In this document: positions 53,118 to 62,244 of the stretch, piece by piece
Layout: every line of letters begins with the position of its first letter
How positions within the stretch are numbered: the first letter of the stretch is position 1
Assembly: GCA_029247405.1 (NCBI GenBank)
Contig: JAQWLH010000026.1
Span: 20,163 to 84,162, forward strand
Direction: 5' to 3'
Length of the DNA: 64,000 nucleotides
Source: Mariniblastus sp.
GTDB taxonomy: Bacteria > Planctomycetota > Planctomycetia > Pirellulales > Pirellulaceae
Translations under genes and position numbers: made by a program
Notes under the pieces: model-generated
Database searches by the model: none
What the model was told of the DNA's origin: nothing
The model's input: the letters and a program-made list of their open reading frames with translations, nothing else

Positions 53118-54200
53118 TCATTTAAGCTGCTTTCCATATTCATTGGTCGGATCTCGATAGACTGAATGGAGGTGGTCGAGTGGATTTCCACCAAGGTTTT
53201 GACACGCGTATTCAATAATCAGTGAGGGCGATTGAATCGCATAAGAAATATCGCTGCCAGCTTTTTTATTACCATTCCATGCAAATTTCATCTGGCTCAG
53301 TTCCGCTTCAATTTGCTTGAGACGTTTGGCAGCTTGTGCCTCGGGCAAATCATTGACCCATTGCTTGATCAGGCCAAGTAGCACTTGTTTCTGCTCTTCA
53401 TTAAATGTCGAACAGGCAACACCTTTGGCTTTGGGAACTTTGTTATCATTGCCCGGCCCCGTTTTAATCCTGGCTCGAGTCGGACCGATCACCGCAGCTT
53501 TCACCTGTTCATCCGACAAACTATTTACCAACTTATGAGCCATTCCCGTTTCATGTTTGAATGGCTGAAACTCTTTTCCAGCGACCTTAAAGGCATGCGG
53601 TTGTGTGCCAATGAAACTCGGCGACATCGTAATCGCATCTCCATGTAAAGCGAGATTGGCCCCCACATGGTGTCCATCAATTTGAAACGCCCATGGCTCG
53701 GACTCCGAAGGTGTCCCAAAGATTACCAGCGAAAAATTCTCGGTACCAAACCCACGCCGCGGTTTCCCATCCTTTAATAATTGATCATCCGCAAGCATGA
53801 TGTCTCGCATTTTGCCGTAGCCTTGCTGGCTAAACAGACAGGCAAGCAAATCACACGCACATTTGACTTGCTTCGAATTTAAATCTCCCAGGCGAATTCC
53901 GCCCGCATTAACAGGCGCGGGTAAATTGGTCCACTCGCGACGCTCCGGACTTTGCAAATCATGTGAAGCGGATTTCCGTTGCTCTTCGCTTAACGAATCC
54001 AAGAACACTAGCGCCGCAGAAGCCATTGCCTTGGCCGAATGACGGCGACCTGCCGGCGTATAGGTCCCTACAACAAAACTCGCATCTGAGACGTAGTCAC
54101 CTCTCTGACCGATCGTTTCGGACTCCTGCGCCGTTGTTGTTGTTGTTGCGAGAAAACCAAAAGTTAAAAGTAAAACGAGAAGGTGGGATCGCTTCATCAT
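53118..54200 (-). CDS. DUF3500 family secreted protein
   Basis: A 360-residue protein with a signal peptide (LLVLLLTFGFLATTTTTAQ). Family-type segments are LVIFGTPSESEPWAFQIDGH, HHVGANLALHGD, MSPSFIGTQPHAF and IEYACQNLGGNPLDHLHSVY. DUF3500 has no established function; the His-rich blocks suggest a metal site. The stretch TTTTTA after the hydrophobic core comes from an ACA-type triplet run in the DNA. It lies upstream of nothing obvious on the same strand. Confidence 0.85.
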   Translation of the reverse strand: MMKRSHLLVLLLTFGFLATTTTTAQESETIGQRGDYVSDASFVVGTYTPAGRRHSAKAMASAALVFLDSLSEEQRKSASHDLQSPERREWTNLPAPVNAGGIRLGDLNSKQVKCACDLLACLFSQQGYGKMRDIMLADDQLLKDGKPRRGFGTENFSLVIFGTPSESEPWAFQIDGHHVGANLALHGDAITMSPSFIGTQPHAFKVAGKEFQPFKHETGMAHKLVNSLSDEQVKAAVIGPTRARIKTGPGNDNKVPKAKGVACSTFNEEQKQVLLGLIKQWVNDLPEAQAAKRLKQIEAELSQMKFAWNGNKKAGSDISYAIQSPSLIIEYACQNLGGNPLDHLHSVYRDPTNEYGKQLK

Positions 54201-54296
54201 GATATCTCAATAAAGGTGAGTGAGGTGAATTTAGTTTTGGCAGTTTTGCGATGTGACGTTAATATAAAACAGTTTCTAGCGGTGATCAAAAATTGC

Positions 54297-55943
54297 CTAC
54301 TTCACATTGACGATCGACGCATCATAGTCCTCCGGCGGCACAAACCCGAGGCAGTCAATCACAGTCGCCGCAAGACTGCTGATACCTAAGTCGGAGTGGT
54401 CAGACAACTGCAGCTGACTCGAGTCTCCGGCATCGTAGATGTAACACGGCACCGAGTTAAGCGTATGACTCGTTTTAGATTTTGGATTCCCGTCGGCATC
54501 ACGTCTTAGATTGCCGTCCTTACCGACCTCGTACATTTCGTCCGCATTGCCGTGATCAGCAGTCACAATCATGATCCCTTTGGCTGCATCAATTGCTTCG
54601 AGCAAACGACCGACGCACAAATCAACCGCTTCAACCGATACCTCAACCGCCAGCAGGACTCCAGTGTGACCAACCATGTCACCATTGGGATAGTTCGCGC
54701 GAATGAACTGATGTTCACCCTGATTGATGGAGTCCAAAATGACGTCAGTAATCTCCCCTCCCTTCATCCAGGGGCGCTGTTCAAATGGAAGCAAATCTGA
54801 GGCAATTTCCACGTATTTTTCCGACGCTTCATCAAACTTCCCACTCCGGTTGCCATTGAAAAAATAAGTCACATGACCGTATTTCTGTGTTTCGCTAACG
54901 GCCAACTGAGAAATACCAGAATTCGCCAGGTACTCCCCCATCACACTGTCAATTTTCGGTGGCGACACAAGAAAACGTTTTGGAATTTTTAGATCTGCAT
55001 CGTATTGCATGATTCCAGCAAATTTGACATCAGGGATCGGCCCACGATTGAATGTATCCAGATCGGGTTCGTCGAAAGCACGAGAAAGTTCCATCGCGCG
55101 GTCACCCCGAAAGTTAAACAGCACGACACTGTCGCCATCAACGATCGGCCCAACCGGTTTACCATCGCGGACGATCACAAACTCTTTAAGGTCTTGGTCA
55201 ATCACTCCCGGGTTTTCAACGCGAAGTGTTTCAATCGCCGTCGTCGCCGATTCAAAATTGCGTCCGATCCCTTTCACGTGCACATTCCAACCGCGCTCGA
55301 TCATGGGCCAATCGGCGTTGTAGCGATCCATCGTGATAAAAAGCCGCCCCCCGCCGGAGGCAATCGCGTAATCGAACCCCTCAGTTTGGTTGATTTCTGC
55401 TAAATGCTTTTCGAGAATATCGACGTAGACCAACGCGGAAGTCGGCGGAACATCGCGACCATCAAGCAACGCATGAATTCGAACCGTTTTTATACCCTGT
55501 TGCTGAGATTGCGTTAGCATCGCCAGAAGAATGTCGATGTGCGAGTGAACATTGCCGTCTGATAACAAGCCGATCAGGTGCAGCGTCGAATCGCCAAGTG
55601 AACCGGTGAGATCCTGCCAAGCCTCGCCTTGAAACATTGCGCCTGACTTAACAGCATTTTGTACCAGCAACGCACCTTGGTCAAAGACACGCCCCGAACC
55701 AATGGCATTGTGACCAACTTCGCTGTTCCCCATATCGTCATCTGACGGCATTCCGACTGCCAGACCGTGAGCCTTCAGTGTCGTATAGAGTGAGTTTTTT
55801 TTCAGCCAATCCAAATTCGGTGTCGACGCTTTGGCAACCATGTCGCCAGGATCACCTTTCCCAATTCCAACTCCGTCCATGATCACAAGAACGACAGGAC
55901 CTTCGGGGCCAGAATACGAAGCGTGTTTTTCAAGCGGTTTCAT
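54297..55943 (-). CDS. gpmI: 2,3-bisphosphoglycerate-independent phosphoglycerate mutase
   Basis: A 548-residue metalloenzyme of glycolysis that interconverts 3- and 2-phosphoglycerate. VVLVIMDGVGIG starts the phosphatase-like domain and DDDMGNSEVGHNAIGSG holds the catalytic Ser74. The metal ligands appear in MIVTADHGNADEMYE and SHTLNSVPCYIY. Length fits the family norm of about 510-550. Cytoplasmic. Its neighbours are secreted proteins, so it is not in a glycolytic operon. Confidence 0.95.
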   Translation of the reverse strand: MKPLEKHASYSGPEGPVVLVIMDGVGIGKGDPGDMVAKASTPNLDWLKKNSLYTTLKAHGLAVGMPSDDDMGNSEVGHNAIGSGRVFDQGALLVQNAVKSGAMFQGEAWQDLTGSLGDSTLHLIGLLSDGNVHSHIDILLAMLTQSQQQGIKTVRIHALLDGRDVPPTSALVYVDILEKHLAEINQTEGFDYAIASGGGRLFITMDRYNADWPMIERGWNVHVKGIGRNFESATTAIETLRVENPGVIDQDLKEFVIVRDGKPVGPIVDGDSVVLFNFRGDRAMELSRAFDEPDLDTFNRGPIPDVKFAGIMQYDADLKIPKRFLVSPPKIDSVMGEYLANSGISQLAVSETQKYGHVTYFFNGNRSGKFDEASEKYVEIASDLLPFEQRPWMKGGEITDVILDSINQGEHQFIRANYPNGDMVGHTGVLLAVEVSVEAVDLCVGRLLEAIDAAKGIMIVTADHGNADEMYEVGKDGNLRRDADGNPKSKTSHTLNSVPCYIYDAGDSSQLQLSDHSDLGISSLAATVIDCLGFVPPEDYDASIVNVK

Positions 55944-56119
55944 AGAAAGAAAGTATCAAGGGAGGGAGTGATAGAATTAAAATAGCGTATCAGTTTGCCG
56001 ATTCGTTCTGTAGTCCCAAACCGGCGGCACTCACAAAACGCTTTTGATGGAAACCAAGAGCTCATTAATCGGCACAAAAAGACAAACCCGGGTTTCAAGC
56101 AAGTTTTCCGCCTTGTGAT

Positions 56120-57610
56120 CTACCCCCGTCTTCGTCGCCAACCCCAAGGACAAGAAACCAAAATCGCAGTCAACAAAATGCCACTCGGCTCAGGAACTCC
56201 TATCACTGCGTCAAAATCTAATCCGCCATCCCCCAGTACAGCATCAAATTCGTATGTCTTGCCATCGTAATCAACTTTGATCAGGTAATCGCCTTTAAAT
56301 CCACGCGTGCCGAACGTCCCAAACGCATCAGTCAGACCCATTTCCTCGGTCCACCATTGATTGAACACCAAGTCGAGATATTGATTCCCGTTGAGCGTTG
56401 GATCGAAATTCAGATCGAACAATGCCGCATTGGGGTTTGACATTTTGCCTTCCCAAAAACCCCAGAATAAGAACGCGTCAACTGATTCGTGTGAGAACAT
56501 CGCAGTTAAAAAATCGCGGGTATAGTCTTTTTGTAGAAACCGATTTGAGTCAACCGATGTATCAATATCATAATCGTATTCGGTGATATGAACGGGCAAG
56601 TTGTAATCAGCCTCGAAAGCGTCCAACATTTCGATCAGTTTTGGAATCCCGGTTAATTGTTTGGTGTAGTTGGGATCACTGGGATCATTGGGATCATCGG
56701 GTTGTTTAAAATGCGACTGAAATCCAATTCCCTCGACGGGAGTGCCCGCAGCAATTAGATCATCCAGAATCGCGCGATGACTGGTGCGTGCGTTGGTGCT
56801 CGAGAAATCTCCTCCCGGTAAAATCGAAAAGTCATTCAAGAAAAGTTTCGCCTCGGGGTCGACGGCATTGGCAGCTTGAAACCACTGGTGTCGAAGGTCC
56901 GTGCGATTTGTTATCTCCGCCCCTCCCGCTGGAGTAAACCCAATCAGTTTATCTTCAATGTCATGACTTGTTCTGGATTCGTTGAGCATATCCCAAGCAA
57001 AGACTTTGCCTTTAACGGCACTGCCGATGTCATTTATGTGGGCGAACGAAGCGTCGTAAAGATCCTGAAGATCCTGCTGAGTCGGATTGGTAATATCCAA
57101 AAGCTCTTGTACGTGATTGGCAACACTCTGCCGACGAGTCCACAACATGGCGTGACCACGAACATCAATGTCGTTTTCATTGAGCCAGGTTAACCCCTCC
57201 TGTGTCACTGATTGGTCAAAAGCTGAACCCCAGTTTCCCGCCCACGGACGCCACTTCATATGGTTTTCGTAAACCGCAGCATTGAACAGATCCTTGATTT
57301 TCTCAGCATATTGCGAGTTATACAAAGCCTGAGAATCAAGCATGTATCTCGCGTCCACCGCCGAGCCAAATTTAAATTGGTGCCGCTGCATACTGATTTC
57401 AATATTGGCATCACTTAACACCGATCCATCAGAAAGCTTGGCCGTCACATTTAGATCGGCCTTGCGATGTTGAGTAATCCGAGTCGCTGCTTCAGCGCGC
57501 CATGCATGCCCCGAGCCCCTTCCTTGATATTGCGCCAACGAAAAGCTACGGGCTGATAACGAGATGAAGACAATCAGAATGGTGAATATCAAGCGGTTTG
57601 AAGACAACAT
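56120..57610 (-). CDS. GH10 endo-1,4-beta-xylanase with PEP-CTERM signal
   Basis: A 496-residue secreted glycoside hydrolase from ATG 57610; an in-frame TTG at 57649 is the other option. It has a signal peptide ending near SFSLAQ, then an N-terminal beta-rich module (about 35-90) and a GH10 barrel. The acid/base Glu211 is in WDMLNES and the nucleophile Glu344 in VHITEYDY; GFQSHFKQP is also typical. The C-terminus is VPEPSGIL, a hydrophobic helix and WRRRRG, a PEP-CTERM sorting signal processed by an exosortase. A DP-rich linker comes from a 9-base repeat. It should cut xylan outside the cell. Confidence 0.92.
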   Translation of the reverse strand: MLSSNRLIFTILIVFISLSARSFSLAQYQGRGSGHAWRAEAATRITQHRKADLNVTAKLSDGSVLSDANIEISMQRHQFKFGSAVDARYMLDSQALYNSQYAEKIKDLFNAAVYENHMKWRPWAGNWGSAFDQSVTQEGLTWLNENDIDVRGHAMLWTRRQSVANHVQELLDITNPTQQDLQDLYDASFAHINDIGSAVKGKVFAWDMLNESRTSHDIEDKLIGFTPAGGAEITNRTDLRHQWFQAANAVDPEAKLFLNDFSILPGGDFSSTNARTSHRAILDDLIAAGTPVEGIGFQSHFKQPDDPNDPSDPNYTKQLTGIPKLIEMLDAFEADYNLPVHITEYDYDIDTSVDSNRFLQKDYTRDFLTAMFSHESVDAFLFWGFWEGKMSNPNAALFDLNFDPTLNGNQYLDLVFNQWWTEEMGLTDAFGTFGTRGFKGDYLIKVDYDGKTYEFDAVLGDGGLDFDAVIGVPEPSGILLTAILVSCPWGWRRRRG

Positions 57611-57851
57611 ACTTCCGATTAATTTGGTGGGCAGGAGAAAGAGGGACAAAAACCTACGTTAACACCCCTCCAGGCGTTGTTGCAATCTTTTTATTACTAC
57701 TGGATAGGAATCGCTCAATTTAAGACAATGCGGAGAGTTGATTCACAAACGCGACGACTAAACCCATGCCCGCCTGCCGACGGCGATTTTCTTGTCGTCG
57801 ACTGCGGCACTTTTTCGTTGTTATCCAGCTTAAAACTGACGATTGAACAAA

Positions 57852-59279
57852 ATGGCAAAAATGAAACCTATCTCGTTTGACTCCCGCGGCGCATTGCTCC
57901 CGGAACACGGAATTACGGAAGAACAAATTTTCTCACTCAAAACGCAACTGGAAACAGCTCGAGACGAGGTCACTCAGACGGACCTCGACTTGTTTGACAA
58001 CGGCGACTGCATTCCCCAAAACAAGCAACCATTGGACGCTGGGTTCCATGAAATGCCAGAACGAATTCTGGATGCCTATCAAGCCGACCGTGCCAACAGT
58101 GAATTGGGAAGAATTCTTAAAACCGCCACGCGGCTACGAGAGAGCGTCGACAAAGTGGTCGTTCTTGGAATCGGTGGATCTTACATGGGTGCCCGGGCCT
58201 TGATGGAGTGCTGCTGTCAGCCCTATTTTAACGAGCTCTCTCGAGCTGACCGTGGAGGTCGACCCCGAATGTACTTCGAGGGCAACAATGTCGACAACGA
58301 CTGGACTCAAGGACTACTCAGTTTTTTAAAGTCAGATTCCAAAGGCGACGGTCCCGAAGGAAAATGGGCGATCGTTGTGATTAGCAAAAGCGGTGGGACT
58401 CTGGAAACGGCCTCTGCCTTTCGCATCTTCCTCGCAGCACTCGAAGAATGCGTTGGTAAAGAAAACCTACCCGACTACGTCGTTCCCGTGACGGGCGAGT
58501 CCGGCAAACTGGCCAATTTAGCCGACGCCATCGGATGCGAAGACCGTTATCTGGTTCCAGACGGCGTAGGAGGCCGATTCTCAATTTTATCTGCCGTCGG
58601 ACTTCTCCCTGCTGCCATCCTGGGGATTGACGTCGTCACTTTGCTCAGTGGCGCCGCTGCAATGAATAGTCGATTTCGAACAGAGCCGTTGGGCGACAAC
58701 CCCGTGATGGACTATGTCGCAGTCAATCATTTGCTTGAAAAAGAGCGAGGTGTCCTCACACGGGTACTTTCGGTGTGGACCAAGTCACTGGAGTCAACTG
58801 GATTTTGGTACGACCAGCTATTAGCAGAGAGCCTTGGCAAAGCTGAACAAGGCGCACTTCCCCTGACATGCCTCAACTCTCGCGACCTACATTCAAGGGC
58901 CCAGCAACACCAGGAAGGCATCCGTGACAAAGTCATGAACAACGTGATTCTCGATTCATGGCGTTGCGACCCGCTCTCCATTGGAGTTAGCGAGTGCGAT
59001 GAAGATCTTTTGAATGAGCTTTCTGACAAAACACTTCCTAACATAATGACCGCCGCAATCGCGGGAACCAATCTTGCCTACAAAGAAGACAATCGACCGA
59101 CGACGGACATTCATCTGCCGGCTGCGGACGAAGCGTCTTTGGGACAGTTGTTACAAATGCTGATGCTCGCCACAGTATTGGAGGGGCGATTAATGGGCAT
59201 TAATCCGTATGGCCAGCCTGGTGTTGAGAAATACAAGAAGAATATGAACCAGCTCTTACGTGCCCCCGTAACGAGCTAA
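57852..59279 (+). CDS. pgi: Glucose-6-phosphate isomerase
   Basis: A 475-residue enzyme from ATG 57852 that interconverts glucose-6-phosphate and fructose-6-phosphate. Family segments are VVLGIGGSYMGARAL, VVISKSGGTLETASAFR (the phosphate-binding SIS site), VGGRFSILSAVG and INPYGQPGVEKYKKN at the end. The length is intermediate, near the archaeal/bacterial short form. Start is uncertain by a few codons (TTG 57843 or ATG 57861). It is divergent from the xylanase gene; no glycolytic neighbour. Confidence 0.93.
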   Translation: MAKMKPISFDSRGALLPEHGITEEQIFSLKTQLETARDEVTQTDLDLFDNGDCIPQNKQPLDAGFHEMPERILDAYQADRANSELGRILKTATRLRESVDKVVVLGIGGSYMGARALMECCCQPYFNELSRADRGGRPRMYFEGNNVDNDWTQGLLSFLKSDSKGDGPEGKWAIVVISKSGGTLETASAFRIFLAALEECVGKENLPDYVVPVTGESGKLANLADAIGCEDRYLVPDGVGGRFSILSAVGLLPAAILGIDVVTLLSGAAAMNSRFRTEPLGDNPVMDYVAVNHLLEKERGVLTRVLSVWTKSLESTGFWYDQLLAESLGKAEQGALPLTCLNSRDLHSRAQQHQEGIRDKVMNNVILDSWRCDPLSIGVSECDEDLLNELSDKTLPNIMTAAIAGTNLAYKEDNRPTTDIHLPAADEASLGQLLQMLMLATVLEGRLMGINPYGQPGVEKYKKNMNQLLRAPVTS

Positions 59280-59580
59280 AGGCAAAATTGGCGAGTTGGC
59301 GGCGGGTGGGGCTCACCGTAAGGTCAGACACTGCGGGCCGACGCCGGGAGTCCGGGTAATGCAAGTCAAATTCATCAGTTCTTCACCCGCCCTGAATCAG
59401 ATACAGATATAACACACGAGTTCCCCCTGAATCTGGCTTGTTGCGGCTGAAATTTATCAACCTAGCAGCCCTCGTGCACAACGCATTCCGCGGTAACATT
59501 ACAACATCTCCTGCTCATCACTCAGCACGGAATCAATAACACACATTAACTTGTGACAGTAAATCAATTGAAGGCATCGA
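59280..59580. other. Intergenic region pgi / UPF0173
   Basis: About 300 bp. A GC-rich patch at 59290-59355 contains short inverted repeats such as GGTG-GGGCT-CACC, but no known RNA fold was recognised. The downstream part is AT-richer and ends with a ribosome binding site, GAAGG, seven bases before the UPF0173 start. No coding frame was seen. Confidence 0.3.
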
Positions 59581-60270
59581 ATGAGTATTGAATTAACTTG
59601 GCTGGGGCATGCATCTTGGATGATCAAAACCGGCCCGCACCGTGTTTTGCTCGACCCATTCCTGAACGACTCCCCAACCTCACCGATGAAATCGGCAGAC
59701 GTTGAGGCTGATTTCATTCTGGTATCACATGGTCACTTCGATCATGTGGCAGATGTGCCAGAGATCGCTAACCGATGCGGCTCCAAAGTGATTGCAATTT
59801 ATGAAGTTGCCCAATGGTTTGCCCAGGAGCATTCCGTTGAAGACACAGTTGGTATGAATATCGGCGGGTCACTCAATCTTCCTTTCGGCCAAGTTAAAAT
59901 GACACAAGCGATTCACAGCTCGCAATTGCCAGATGGTAGTTATGGCGGGGTCGCCGGTGGCTTCAGCTTGAAAATTGATAACAAGCACATTTACTTTGCC
60001 TGTGATACATCCGTATTTTCAGACATGGCCTTGATTGCCGAAGACGAAATTGACGTCGCAATTCTGCCAATCGGCGACCTATTTACCATGGGCCCCAAAG
60101 ACAGCGTGCGTGCGACCAATTACTTGAACCCGAAACAGGTTTTACCATCGCACTACAACACATGGCCGCCCATTGAGCAAGACACCGACAAATGGACCGA
60201 CATGGTTAAAGCCGGCTCGACCGCTCAGCCAATCGTTCTTCAGCCGGGCGAGACACACAAGATTGACTAA
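59581..60270 (+). CDS. Metal-dependent hydrolase, UPF0173 (metallo-beta-lactamase fold)
   Basis: A 229-residue zinc-dependent hydrolase. LTWLGHASWMI opens the protein, SHGHFDHVADV holds the H-x-H-x-D-H metal motif, and AIHSSQL, FACDTSVFSDM and LPSHYNTWPP add further metal ligands. The UPF0173 branch has no firm substrate; lactonase-type or phosphoesterase-type action is possible. Cytoplasmic. It starts a plus-strand run of four to five genes. Confidence 0.93.
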   Translation: MSIELTWLGHASWMIKTGPHRVLLDPFLNDSPTSPMKSADVEADFILVSHGHFDHVADVPEIANRCGSKVIAIYEVAQWFAQEHSVEDTVGMNIGGSLNLPFGQVKMTQAIHSSQLPDGSYGGVAGGFSLKIDNKHIYFACDTSVFSDMALIAEDEIDVAILPIGDLFTMGPKDSVRATNYLNPKQVLPSHYNTWPPIEQDTDKWTDMVKAGSTAQPIVLQPGETHKID

Positions 60271-60338
60271 AACCATCTCAAACCGTGGGGGCTTGGCCTG
60301 GGTCACGAAAGCGACACTTAACCAATGAAGTTGAAACA

Positions 60339-61271
60339 ATGAAAAATATTACCTTCGGACCGATTGTGGTTGCCATCCTATTTCTTTCGCTATCGCAAGC
60401 ACCCGCTCAAACAGAGGCCTTGCAATGGAAACTCGAAAAAGATGATCGCTTTAAAGCGACATTGGTCCAAACCTCCCAAGCCAAAACCAAAGTCAACTCT
60501 CGTGAAACGTCAATTGACAACTCAACCACGCTTGTGATGGATTGGAAGGTTATTGGACGCGGCAATGACGGAACAGCAACGATCGAGCAGTCGATTGTTT
60601 CAATCAAACTGGCAGTCGCCAATCCAGCGATTCCAGCTCAAGCCGTCAAATTCGACTCTGCGGCAAAAGACGACGTTGTCGGAAATTATTCAAAATCGTC
60701 AAAGATATTACTCAGACAGATCAAGCCGTTAATCGGCCTAAAATTCATCGTCGAAATGCTTCCAACAGGAGAGATCCAAAACGTCGTTCTTCCGCCTGAA
60801 ACTGCAACCGCCATCAATCAACTCCCCGAAACGGTGAGGTTGCGAAAATTGTTCAGCAAACAAGGCATCAATGAAATTCTCGGCGACTCGTCTATCGTTT
60901 TCCCAACTCAAGGACTGTCCCCGGATGAATCATGGACAGTCAACAAACAAGTCGACACCCCATTCGGAAAATTCACACATCGACGCATTTACACATTGGG
61001 CGAGCCAAAAACGATCGAAAAAAACAAATCAACAACCATCAATATTACCGCTGCGATGATCGCGAATCCCGAAGCGACATCTCTAGATTCAACACTTCAA
61101 GGCAAACTAGTTTCGTTTGCTGGTTCGGGCGAGCTTAGTTTTGATATCGACGGTGGATTCTTAAAAACCAGCTCATTTAGCAATCAGCTGAAAACAGAAC
61201 GCCCCTACCGCGAAAAAAATATCGAAACAATCGTCAACAACACTCTCCAACTGAACGTCACAAAGAAATAA
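60339..61271 (+). CDS. Secreted protein, unknown (possible DUF6263)
   Basis: A 310-residue protein from ATG 60339 with a signal peptide (IVVAILFLSLSQAPAQ). An in-frame GTG at 60285 would place extra residues before the signal and is unlikely. The mature part (WKLEKDDRFKATLVQTSQ, GLSPDESWTVNKQVDTPFG) resembles DUF6263-type beta-sandwich secreted proteins, judged by memory and not proved. It lies 68 bp after UPF0173 and 12 bp before the Rieske gene, so it is probably in one operon. Confidence 0.75.
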   Translation: MKNITFGPIVVAILFLSLSQAPAQTEALQWKLEKDDRFKATLVQTSQAKTKVNSRETSIDNSTTLVMDWKVIGRGNDGTATIEQSIVSIKLAVANPAIPAQAVKFDSAAKDDVVGNYSKSSKILLRQIKPLIGLKFIVEMLPTGEIQNVVLPPETATAINQLPETVRLRKLFSKQGINEILGDSSIVFPTQGLSPDESWTVNKQVDTPFGKFTHRRIYTLGEPKTIEKNKSTTINITAAMIANPEATSLDSTLQGKLVSFAGSGELSFDIDGGFLKTSSFSNQLKTERPYREKNIETIVNNTLQLNVTKK

Positions 61272-61283
61272 ACTCAGACTGAC

Positions 61284-61700
61284 ATGTTAAACTTTGAAAC
61301 GGTCGCTCAAGTCGGCGACATCCCAGACGGTGAGGGACGAGCGTTCGAGCACCATGAACAGATGGTTGCCGTTTTTAACAACGGTGGTCAATACCTCGCG
61401 ATCGACGACATGTGTCCACATATGGGCGCGTCGCTGGCTTCAGGACATTTTGAAGACTGCGTCGTGACATGCCCTTGGCACGCTTGGAGTTTTGACGCCC
61501 GTGACGGAGCATGGTGTGAAAATCGACGCATCAAAATTGACACTTTTGAAGTTCGGGTCGAAGGAACTAACATTCAAGTTCGGGCACTGAAAAACAACAC
61601 CGAGGCTGATTCTGATTCCAAAGATTCTGGCGACCAGACCAGTCCTAAAACTGCTAACCCAAAGTTAATCCACCCGTCAGACGAATCGGAGGCGATCTAA
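61284..61700 (+). CDS. Rieske [2Fe-2S] protein
   Basis: A 138-residue ferredoxin-type Rieske protein, similar to NirD and dioxygenase ferredoxin subunits. The cluster ligands are Cys44 and His46 in CPHMGASL and Cys63 and His66 in CPWHAWSF. The first 105 residues form the Rieske fold; the last 30 are a polar acidic tail (NNTEADSDSKDSGDQ). It would carry electrons to an oxygenase or reductase that is not in the window. One base separates it from the MazG gene. Confidence 0.93.
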   Translation: MLNFETVAQVGDIPDGEGRAFEHHEQMVAVFNNGGQYLAIDDMCPHMGASLASGHFEDCVVTCPWHAWSFDARDGAWCENRRIKIDTFEVRVEGTNIQVRALKNNTEADSDSKDSGDQTSPKTANPKLIHPSDESEAI

Positions 61701-61701
61701 A

Positions 61702-62094
61702 TTGGTCAATAACGATGGCGAAAAATTGAACCAAGTGACCGCAAAACACGTATCGATTGGGTCTTTCCAGAGTCTGATACGCGAGATGTATTACGAAAAA
61801 GACGCCGCCCGCGGAATCCCAGCCACCTTTATGTGGTTGATGGAGGAAGTGGGTGAACTTGCTTCGGCACTTCGCGAAACCAGCGACGAGGAGGCAAACC
61901 GTATCACCGCCGACGAGTTAGAAAAGCGTCGCTCGAACTTAAAGGCTGAATTTGCCGATGTTTTGGCTTGGTTAGCGACAATTGCCAACGTCGCAGAAGT
62001 TGATATGGGAGCCGCAATTGCCGAAAAGTATGGCTCCGGTTGTCCGGGTTGTCATGAATTTGCTTGTGTTTGTCCAGACGAGGAAAAACCGTAG
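61702..62094 (+). CDS. MazG-like nucleotide pyrophosphohydrolase
   Basis: A 130-residue all-alpha NTP pyrophosphatase. MWLMEEVGELASAL gives the E-E-x-x-E metal motif and FADVLAWLATIANV the second Glu/Asp group. The C-terminus has CPGCHEFACVCPDEE, a Cys pair cluster that could bind zinc and is not part of the usual MazG core. Start is TTG 61702, one base after the Rieske stop, so it is translated from the same message. Role: clearing of aberrant or excess nucleotides. Confidence 0.88.
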   Translation: MVNNDGEKLNQVTAKHVSIGSFQSLIREMYYEKDAARGIPATFMWLMEEVGELASALRETSDEEANRITADELEKRRSNLKAEFADVLAWLATIANVAEVDMGAAIAEKYGSGCPGCHEFACVCPDEEKP

Positions 62095-62244
62095 AAGCGC
62101 TCAAACTGCAAACATCGAAAGAGCGTTACCGGGCCTGATGCATCTACGGTTGAATGCGAGTTGGCTGATGGCCGAAATTTACTCGTTCGATTATGCTGGT
62201 AACTGTAATATCCCATCCGAAGCGTGCCTCTCAATTCCCAATCA

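Noticed and set aside
54130..54150. GTT triplet repeat in the DUF3500 gene
   Set aside because: Short, inside the signal peptide where it encodes a Thr run; no sign of function beyond that.
59290..59355. GC-rich patch that might be a structured RNA
   Set aside because: Only 4-bp stems could be drawn and no riboswitch or ncRNA family pattern was recognised.
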